From positions 2,863,631-2,927,630 of the forward strand of contig CM119267.1 of assembly GCA_051294375.1 (NCBI GenBank): DNA of 64,000 nt, in the 5' to 3' direction. Of this stretch, positions 56,173 through 64,000 are shown piece after piece. The position numbers and the translations under genes are program-made. Within the stretch, counting starts at the first letter, position 1. Each line of letters starts with the position of its first letter. Under the pieces are notes generated by a model, which saw nothing but the letters and a program-made list of their open reading frames with translations, did not search any database and was not told the DNA's origin. The stretch is from Paraspadella gotoi (lineage: Eukaryota > Chaetognatha).

Positions 56173-58352
56173 TCAGATGAAAGAAGTTAAAGAGTTTTTG
56201 ATGTCGGAGGCGTGGTAAGAGGAAAGGACGCCAGTGGAGAACGGACTCAGCGACGAGACGAGCGATGACGTCATGAACGGCGAGTGACCCGGCATCGTCG
56301 TCATGGAAACGGGCGGCGAGAGGCTGCCGCTTCCGTAGACCGCGGTCTTGGCGGCAGTCACCTCGTAACCCGAGTTCTGTTTCAGGTACCCGTTGTTATT
56401 GGCGCTGCCTTGCGCCGAGGAGGAAGAAGAACTGCTGCTGCCGCTGCTGTGCTGGGCCCCTGGGGAGTTTGGGGTCCCTACGGCTGGAAGATTTATTAAA
56501 AAAAATATTAGTATAAAAGTAATTTTAATGTATAAACAAAGCTCGTCCTTACCTGTCTCACATTTGGGCGCCGACAGGGCCCTTCCTGGTTTGACATCTT
56601 TCGAGTCGGGCTTCGACTCGCTTCCAGCGTCGGGGGTGGCGCTGGCGTTCGCGGCGCCGGTTGTTCCCCCGTTGCTCTTTTGTTCGCAGGAGGAAGAGGA
56701 TGAGGAAGTAGCGCCGCCTTTTTGCTGCTGAACCATCCGCTCTTGTTTTCGAAATTTCGCGCGTCTATTTTGAAACCAAACCTGAAAAGAGAAATTGTAG
56801 TATTTAGAAGGAACTTTAATTAAATATTTATTTTAAAAAATAGGAACATCTCTTAAAAGTAAAACATTACCAACGGAATTAATATAATATGTATATCATT
56901 AAAACTTTTTTCTAACGCTATCCCCCCCCCTTTGGAAGCAAAGAGGGCCGAAACTTTCCCACCGATCAACGACGCTATTCCACGCCTGTCTGACTTCTTA
57001 ATTGGATAATCATAGTCTTTATCTTCCCCACTCCCTTTTTCTCAAAATCGTCCCCTTTCTCCTTTTTCTCCCCTCGCGCGGCCGCCAATCACCGGATTTG
57101 ATTCGCCTTTTGCCTCTTGAATCAAATTTTCTCGAAAAGCGCGCGCGCGGGAACGGCGCTCGGCCACGTGTTGGGAGCGTGCCCCGTTTCAAGGGCGTGC
57201 AACGGGACGGGCCGATAGAGCGAAGGCTCTCTCTCTCTCTCTCTCTCTCTCGGATCTCCGTAATCGTTATAATAGCGACAAATCCGTAAGATTTAGAGAA
57301 TGCCACTATAGTGTAAATTAAAGTTCTTGTACAAATTACTCTTTGATTTTAATTTAAATATTTTGTTATTTGACCGTATGAAGATACATCATAATTTTTT
57401 TTAGTGATGACCCACTCGCCTTCCGAAGTCCATGAACCAGTGATTGACCCGCAGCCTCATGTGGACGGAATAGCTTGAGTGTCCGACTGATTTTGTTTTC
57501 TGAATTCCTTTTTTGCGTATTTTTGTGTTTAAATTTCACATCAACCTCATTTCTATACAACCTTTTAAATATTTGTTTCCTTTGTTTCTTCTTTGAGAAA
57601 AAAAAAGCGACTTTCATATCTGTAACTGAGGGGTTTCCGCGGTATCCAATACGCCTTTCCAACCGTAGTGACCCTCTCTCCGCCCCACTCAAACCGTGCG
57701 CCGGACCGAATCGTAAATCAGATCGTTTGTAAAATCGTCGATCCCGATTGAGTCAAATTCGAAGTTGACGCGTGCAGGGGAGATCGAGCGAGAACGAGGT
57801 GGCTAATCTGAGACCACGTAGAATCACAAAGTGATCGTGTTCAAGTCGTTGTCAAGGACGTAATTTACTTGTATTTGTTTATTTTTCTGTATATTAGTAC
57901 AAGCTCATAATTTTAATCTTTCGCGCTCCATGTGAAGGGGTTTCTCAAAAAAACCAAAAAAACCCGATCCTTCAAAATAATAATTCGAATGTCGCAGCAA
58001 CAAAAAGATCTTAACTGATTTATAATCGCCGATTTCCTTCCGAAACATTGCGCGCAGCTAATGGGCCAAATTCGGAAGAAAAATAAATTTTTTTGAGGAA
58101 TTTTCATCTTTTTCCTCATCTTTCGGTTACACCTCGCTAATCGCGGAAGGAGAACCTTTTTGACAAAAGCCAAAAAAATTAGCAACTCTCCATAAGGTAA
58201 AAAGCTAATAGTAGATATTTATCGAAAAAAACCTTAATTAATAAGACCAAAAGATAAAAATCGCGCCTTTATGAACCCTCGCTCCATAGATGCACTCATA
58301 GATGACCTCAATGCCCTTCCGGCCTTTTGACGGGAACAATAACGACGACGAT

Positions 58353-58406
<54 letters not shown>

Positions 58407-58729
58407 GGCGACCTTATCGTAGCTACAGAAGAGCAAAGGGTGACGTCCTGATCCGAGAGACTTAGAGGTGAAGCAGCGCGCGAGAGGTCAGAGGTTGAAG
58501 AGACAAAGGGGACTGGACGGATCACTTTTATTTACTGAGTAAGTTTTACTTTTACTTTTTATTACACAAATAAACCTCGAAATCGTTTATTAATAAATTT
58601 TATGATGTCTTTTCAACCAAAAAAAAAAGAAGCTTTGCTCTACATCGACCAAATATGGAATTGGAAATCGGATCGTGGAATCTGGTTCCGCTTCTCCGGT
58701 CATCAGATAGTGAACCCGAACAGACGTTC

Positions 58730-58779
<50 letters not shown>

Positions 58780-61700
58780 TTCTCTCTGTCCAACTCATAA
58801 GGAGAAGGAAGAGCGGGAACAAGAAGAGCAGTGACGAATCCAGCGCGAGTCGCTCCCAAAGGTTTTTGACACCCGAGTAGCGCGGGGGTGACGCTCGCTT
58901 GACGTGGAGCGACACCCGTAGGGGGGCGCGTGGACGCCCGTGGCTTTTGACTGCGGCGACACGCAGGGGGGAGGAGGCCGGGGGGGGGGAAGGGGGCGGT
59001 GGACATTCGGCCGAAGGGCGATGAACTTTCAAAGGCCAAAGCAGAGACTATTTCATCTACTGCGGTTACATTGCAAAATCATGTAGTTACAAGTTTGTAA
59101 ATAATTGGAATAGAATAAATTTAAATATAAATATTAATTTTTTTTTTAACTTAAAAATAAGGTTCCGGCGGCTCTTACCCTACTCAGATTTGGTGACTAA
59201 ATAATTCGAGCAAAAACCCTCGAAAAAAAATTTACGACCCTGAAGGTGAGCGCCCATAAATTCTTCGTTTGATATTCATGGGAAATTCATTTAGTGAATT
59301 CCTTTTCTGCGGAAGAGAGAGAGAGAGAGAGCGACGCCTCGGCCTCAGCCTCGTCGATTTATGCTCTTCCAAGAAGGCCACAATTTTCTAAAGTGGCAAT
59401 TATGGGCTAAAGTGTTAACTGGCATAAATTTGAAACCCGCTGCTCTCCCTTTTCTCCCTATGTCTCTCTCTCTCAAATAAAAAAAAATAGAAAGAAAAAA
59501 AAATTAAGAGAACATTTGGTTCCATTTTTTTTTTATCGTCAATACATACGATTCTTCCTATTTCTTTTTTTGGGCGCAAAGTTTCGTTCGGCTCAAAAAA
59601 TTCCAGGTCATTTTTTTTTGTCTCGAGTCTCATTCTTGACTTGTTTACGAGAGTAATGTTTTCCGTTTCGCGACTCGAAACAAAAGAAGACGAAACGAAT
59701 CAAAACCGAACCGAAAGTCGCGAACTGCGATGACCCTTTCCATCGCACGACCGACCTCGGAACTCAAAGTGGCTAATGGATCATGTAATCTTCTGTTAAA
59801 AGCCCATAAACAAACGGGAAGTAGTTGCGATAGCGTCACGGTGGGCTCCACAATATGATTTTAAGATCAAAAGTTACTATGTACGCCGGAATTGACTTAA
59901 ACCGTATGATATTGGTAAAACCAATGCATGCTTGGGTATAGTTCCTTGTATTTTATTGGCTAGTGCAGATTACAATTGCACGTTCCCCGATCTAATTGTT
60001 GAGAAATTAGTCCTGTTATACAAATGAAACAGTTCATCAAACCATTACACCATGTCGTTGATAAGGCGTGAATAAACTATTATCTTCCAAGAGCGATGGA
60101 GGCCTTCACCCAAGTTAGCTTGTCCAAAGTCAGAAGCAAGATGGCAAATTTATCGAATGAACGGAAAATGATTATATATTTATAGTATTGGTTGTACCAA
60201 TTTCCTAAGTATAAAAACCCCTCTCGCTCTCCGTCGGAGCTTTAAAAAGCGCCTTACCTGGACGCGCGCTTCGGTGAGGTCGATCTTCATGGCGATCTCT
60301 TCCCGCGTGTAGATGTCGGGATAGTGGGTCTCGGCAAAAGCCTTCTCAAGTTCCTTCAACTGAGCAGCGGTGAAAGTCGTTCTGTCGAAAGGTAAGGAAT
60401 GACTTCGAGGTAAACTAATAATAATTACTAAGAATATTTACATTAGTAATATGGTGAGTTGACCTGATATTAGTGAGCTAATAATTGATCACCCACAGTT
60501 TATTTCTTTGCTTTTATAGTTTTTTTAGTCGGATCTGCTTATCAGCAGATCCCGACTCTATAACTCACTTTTTCGGTCCGTCGGTCCGCCCCCTCAATAT
60601 TGTCGGGCACACACTTATATCATGTCAGAACATCGAATTATGATAAATTATGCAAAAAAAATGATGTCCGTCCGTCCGTCTGTCTGTCCGTCCGTCCGTC
60701 CCACCTTAGCAAAAAACTCCAATTACCCGTGATTGGATGGATGGATTGGTATGAAATTTTGTGTGTGGGTAGGAAACTGTGTGATTGAGATGGATATGAA
60801 GTTTCGAGGGAATCGTGCGAGTGGAAATTGGTTTAAATGGAAAAAACAAAAAAATATATTTCACTATTTGAACGCCAATTGCTCATGAGTGGATAGTGCA
60901 ATTGACTTGAAATTTTGTGTGTTGGTAGGAAAGTGTGTGATTGAGCCGGATATAAAGTTTCGTTTGGAATCGTGCGAGTGGAAATGAGTTAAAATGGAAA
61001 AACAAAAGTCATATTTACTTGAAGTATTTTTACTTAAATTTACTCATAATTATTTTGTTTATTAAAAATTGGATAGATAAATCGAAATTGAATTTTGTGT
61101 GTGGGTAGGAAAGTATGTGATAAAGCTGGATAAAAATTTTTTGATGGAATCGTAGGAGTGGAAAAGAGTTAAATTAGAAAACCAAAAGACACATTTATTT
61201 GAATTTTTTAAAGTTTCTCTCTCTCTCTCTCTGATTGATTGATTGATTGATTGATGATTGATTGATTGATTGACCAAATTATGCTAATTGACCAAATTAT
61301 GCCAGTTGACCAAATTCTGCAAGTTAATCAAGTTTTGCAAGTTGACCAAATTATGCCTGTTGACCAAATTAGGCTAGTTGATAAAATTATGCCAGTTAAC
61401 CAAATTATGCCGGTTGACCAAATTATCTTAATTGATCAAATTATGTCAGTGACCAATTATGTCAGTTGACCAAATTATGTCAGTAGACCAAATTATGTCA
61501 GTTAACCAAATTATGTCAGTTGACCAAATATGCAAGTTGATTAAATTATGCAAGTTGACCAAGATAGCTTATTACCACTTAATTATCGATTGACCTGGAA
61601 TTTTGTATGTGAGTAGAAAAGTGTGTGATTGACAGGAAACCAAGTTTCGATGGAATCTTTTGAGTGGAAATGAGTTTAAATGGAAAAAACAAAAAACCTG

Positions 61701-62404
61701 TTTCACTAATTGATTATGCTTCTTTTTCCTTTTATATTAAATGTATATGCAGGATGTTTAATAAGTCAAATAATTAATCAGTTAATTAATCAATTAGTCA
61801 ATTAATTAATCAATAATTAATTAATCAGTCAATCAATCCGTCATCCGTCCCACCTTAGCAAAAAGCTCCAATAACTCGTGATTGGCTGGTTGGATTGAAA
61901 TGAAATTTTGTGTGTGGGTAGGAAAGTGTGTGATAAAGCTGGATATAAAGTTTCGACGGAATCGTGTGAGTGGAAATGAGTTTAAGTGGAAAAAAACTAA
62001 GTCGCATTTACTAAAATCTTTTTACTTATTTTAACCAATAAGTACTCTAATTAATCATAATTGGATGGATAGATTGAGTTCAAATTTTTTGTGTGGGTAG
62101 AAAAATGTGTATCGATGCTTGATATAAAGTTTCGGTGGAAACGTACGAGTGGAAATGAGTTTAAATGAAAAAATATGAGTCACATTTACTTGAATCTTTT
62201 TACTTATTTTAACCCATAATAGATTGAGATGAAATTTTGTGAACGCGGTAGGAAAGTGTGTGAAAAAGCTAGATATAAAGTTTTGACGGAATTGTGCCAG
62301 TGGAAATGAGTTTAAATGGAAAAAAAAAAGTCACATTTACTTGAAGCAGAAAAATGATACAAGTTAAAAAAATCCTAAAAGCATAAGGATCGTCGCAATT
62401 GCAA

Positions 62405-62447
<43 letters not shown>

Positions 62448-62521
62448 AGAGAGAGAGAGAGGAGAGAGAGAGAGAGCAGTAAAATGAGCATAAGGATCGT
62501 CGCAATTTCAAAGAGAGAGAG

Positions 62522-62587
<66 letters not shown>

Positions 62588-63104
62588 AAGAGAGAGATCC
62601 AGTATAAAAATTAGCGAATAAAAAAGTTTTATTTTACTCACTGAATAAAAATACTTAAAATACTTACAAAATACATAAAATTGATAAATTATTATTCCGA
62701 TAACATTGTTTAATCACATGCAATATATCTAGTAAGGCCTAATATCTAGTAAGGGCGGCCAAAATTGAACACTTTTTTATAACTTCTAGTTCTCTTTAAT
62801 TTTTTTTTTCCTTTTACTACTAAATCGATTTTCAATATAACTTTTTGAATTAGTTCATTGGGTTGTTGCACTGAAGCTTTTAAATATTTATTAATATATA
62901 ATAATATATAAGTATTGACGGAATTGTGCCAGGGGAAATGAGTTTTAGATGGAAAAAACATAAGTCACATTTACTTGAATCTTTAATATTAATGATTACT
63001 AATAAATGTTTTAATTAATTAATGAATTAATTAATTAATTAATTGTGAAAAATGATGCAAGTTAAAAAAAATCTGAAAAGCATAAAGATTCGTCGCAATT
63101 GCAG

Positions 63105-63162
<58 letters not shown>

Positions 63163-63722
63163 GGAGTGAGAGAGAGAGAAGAAGGAGACATAAAATAAAA
63201 TAGAGGATATTTGTTTGTTTTGATAAAATGTAAACAAAACATATTTAATAACTGTCCTAACCCAATTTTAAGGACATCGATGATGATAATTGAATATAAA
63301 TTTAAAATTAATTATTACATTTAAAATTAATTAATTAATTAATTAATTAATCGATTAATTAATTAATTAATTAATTATTAATTAATTAATTATCGTAGGC
63401 AGATCCGACATTGTTTGCTCAAACTTGTTTACCTTCCTCTTAAGATCCACGCAATATTACCTACTTTTTCTTAATTAATTCCTCGTCGCGCAGAATCTTA
63501 CTTTCTTAAAAACTTACTTTCATCCCGCCCTAATTTATCCTATCGAATCTCCTAATCTCAACTCACTGATTCGTCGTGCTTCCTCTTCTCGTTGACGCCC
63601 GATCCGACGTGCGCGCGCAGCATGCGCATGCGCGTGGTGCATCGGAGTCAGGTGGGCGTGGCCCATCGCCGCCGCCGCAGCAGCATGCGACCCCGCCGCG
63701 TCGTACATCTTGTATGGCAGGC
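56173..63722 (-). CDS. Phox2: Phox2-class paired-like homeobox transcription factor (3' exons; 5' end outside window)
   Basis: Exons on the minus strand, 5' to 3': 63566-63722, 60258-60381, 56553-56781, 56173-56483. The first visible exon encodes GLPYKMY as in vertebrate PHOX2. The next two encode most of a homeodomain: [56 protein letters not shown], with the intron between homeodomain positions 46 and 47 as in other paired-like genes and Gln at position 50. The tail is Ser/Gly/Ala-rich and ends SLTSFI. Phox2 factors specify autonomic/visceral and some motor neurons (family knowledge). Exon 63566-63722 has apparent errors: the conserved NEKRKH reads in a different frame from the flanks, and the donor reads ATCAG|TGAGT, lacking one G. 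The initiating exon is not in the window. Confidence 0.85.
58352..58403. repeat. GA microsatellite
   Basis: Uninterrupted (GA)n of about 52 bases. A second GA array lies at 58733-58774 and a short one at 59311-59331. Confidence 0.95.
59911..60201. mobile_element. Family C MITE with 15-bp terminal inverted repeats
   Basis: ATTGGTAAAACCAAT (59911-59925) and ATTGGTTGTACCAAT (60187-60201), whose complement ATTGGTACAACCAAT differs at one position, bound a 291-bp non-coding element. The 3' third recurs at 28030-28125. It lies in the Phox2 intron 56 bp from the homeobox exon. Confidence 0.65.
61266..61565 (+). repeat. 18-bp minisatellite inside family B element
   Basis: About 15 copies of a unit near GTTGACCAAATTATGCCA, mostly 18 bases with occasional length changes. 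Because 18 is a multiple of three, it stays open as a repeated Gln-Ile-Met-Pro-Val-Asp frame, which I regard as accidental. Confidence 0.85.
62404..62595. repeat. GA microsatellite pair in family B
   Basis: Two (GA)n blocks (62404-62476 and 62513-62595), separated and preceded by the repeated phrase GCATAAGGATCGTCGCAATT. A third GA block follows a related phrase at 63105-63160. Confidence 0.9.
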
Positions 63723-64000
63723 CTGTAACGAAATGGTTATAGGGTATGTTAAGTCAATTTTTCATACACTTCTAATAATAATAAATTCTGAATAGCGGCG
63801 AATAGTTTGATCAGAAAAGGTTTCAATCCCTCAGAGATGGTTTCGTGCCACACAGATCGAGAGAATTCCGGTTCCACCGAGAGAACCACAACAAGCAACC
63901 GAAGCAAATCGTTAAAGGGAAATGTAAAGGATCGAGAACAATAAAGATGAAAAAAAAAAACCTTTCGCTCGGACGCGTAAATTGAATTACGTCGTCATTC
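63723..64000. other. Upstream intron sequence of Phox2 to window end
   Basis: Begins (minus strand) with the TTTCGTTACAG acceptor of the first visible Phox2 exon. No further homeobox-gene exon is recognisable before the window ends. Confidence 0.5.

Larger units (their letters stand above)
56782..60257. other. Phox2 intron (3.5 kb) with microsatellites and a MITE
   Basis: GC-rich patches near 57060-57230 and 58860-59010, GA arrays at 58352-58403 and 58733-58774, a CT array at 57228-57251, and a family C MITE at 59911-60201. Open frames such as 57475-57732 or 58602-58880 are repeat- or composition-driven. No gene is supported. Confidence 0.5.
60525..63430 (+). mobile_element. Family B Helentron-like non-autonomous element, fullest copy
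   Basis: It starts AGTCGGATCTGCTTATCAGC with a near-perfect 30-base palindrome, and ends GCAGATCCGACATTGTTTGC TCAAACTTGTT. GTCGGATCTGC and GCAGATCCGAC are inverted terminal or subterminal repeats, and TGTTTG-CT-CAAAC at the end can form a hairpin. Inside are a TGTCAGAACATCGAATTATG block, a GTCC/GTCT tract, seven or so degenerate monomers of about 120-170 bases (each with GTGTGGGTAGGAAAGTGTG, GTTTCGATGGAATCG and GAGTGGAAATGAGTT boxes), an 18-bp minisatellite (61266-61565), GA arrays, and (TTAA)n-rich DNA. No protein is encoded. The structure recalls Helentron-associated HINE/DINE elements; that classification is inference. Confidence 0.7.
60382..63565 (-). other. Phox2 intron almost filled by a family B element
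   Basis: Intron of about 3.2 kb between the first visible exon and the homeobox exon. About 2.9 kb of it is the element at 60525-63430, in antisense orientation to the gene, leaving only about 140 bp of unique sequence on each side. Confidence 0.75.

Noticed and set aside
61266-61469. Open frame of repeated Gln-Ile-Met-Pro-Val-Asp units
   Set aside because: It comes from an 18-bp minisatellite, which stays open because its unit is a multiple of three. It lies inside a non-coding element in an intron.
1-64000. CRISPR array, bacterial operon or prophage
   Set aside because: No spaced direct repeats with unique spacers, no ribosome binding sites or polycistronic prokaryotic genes. All recognisable genes are eukaryotic and spliced.

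Overview
The window is nuclear DNA of an invertebrate animal. The evidence is spliced protein genes with short GT-AG introns (about 66 to 540 nt), metazoan families (Phox2-class homeobox, lysosomal GALNS sulfatase, SOGA/MTCL1-like coiled-coil protein, ribosomal protein L4), and AT-rich intergenic DNA full of transposons and CT/GA microsatellites. I cannot fix the phylum from the sequence. The assembly is imperfect: there are two N runs (25 and 10 bases), a near-exact repeat abutting the first run, and apparent one-base errors in a conserved homeobox exon.

Layout. Positions 1-5.2 kb are almost entirely mobile DNA: three copies of a Helentron-like family (B), two of them head-to-head, one carrying a nested inverted-repeat transposon (E). 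Positions 6.7-11.35 kb are an indel-ridden copy of 11.37-16.0 kb, joined at the 25-N gap. The good copy begins a large C2H2 zinc-finger gene (12.9-19.3 kb) whose intron holds an inverted-repeat element (D). A second E copy, a small zinc-finger gene (22.6-23.5 kb), a second D element and a four-helix membrane protein (26.1-26.8 kb) follow.

Positions 27.3-29.8 kb encode the most striking gene: a complete BRO1 domain fused to a calpain protease with an intact Cys-His-Asn triad. A compact plus-strand block follows: PHD/C2H2 protein (30.5-32.5 kb), GALNS (32.7-34.6 kb) and RpL4 with a very long Lys/Glu/Ser-rich tail (34.7-37.7 kb). A minus-strand two-helix PPxY membrane protein lies at 38.0-38.9 kb. 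A nearly complete but frameshifted non-LTR retrotransposon with a 15-bp target-site duplication occupies 40.1-44.5 kb. Then come a MYND plus RING-H2 protein (44.7-46.6 kb), a 2018-residue single-exon coiled-coil gene (48.9-54.9 kb), and the 3' three exons of a minus-strand Phox2 homeobox gene (56.2-63.7 kb), one of whose introns is almost filled by another B element.

There is no operon-like functional grouping. The shared themes are a local concentration of atypical zinc-finger proteins (three genes within 20 kb), and repeated use of introns and intergenic spaces by non-autonomous inverted-repeat elements. One of these families carries a hammerhead-ribozyme-like core.
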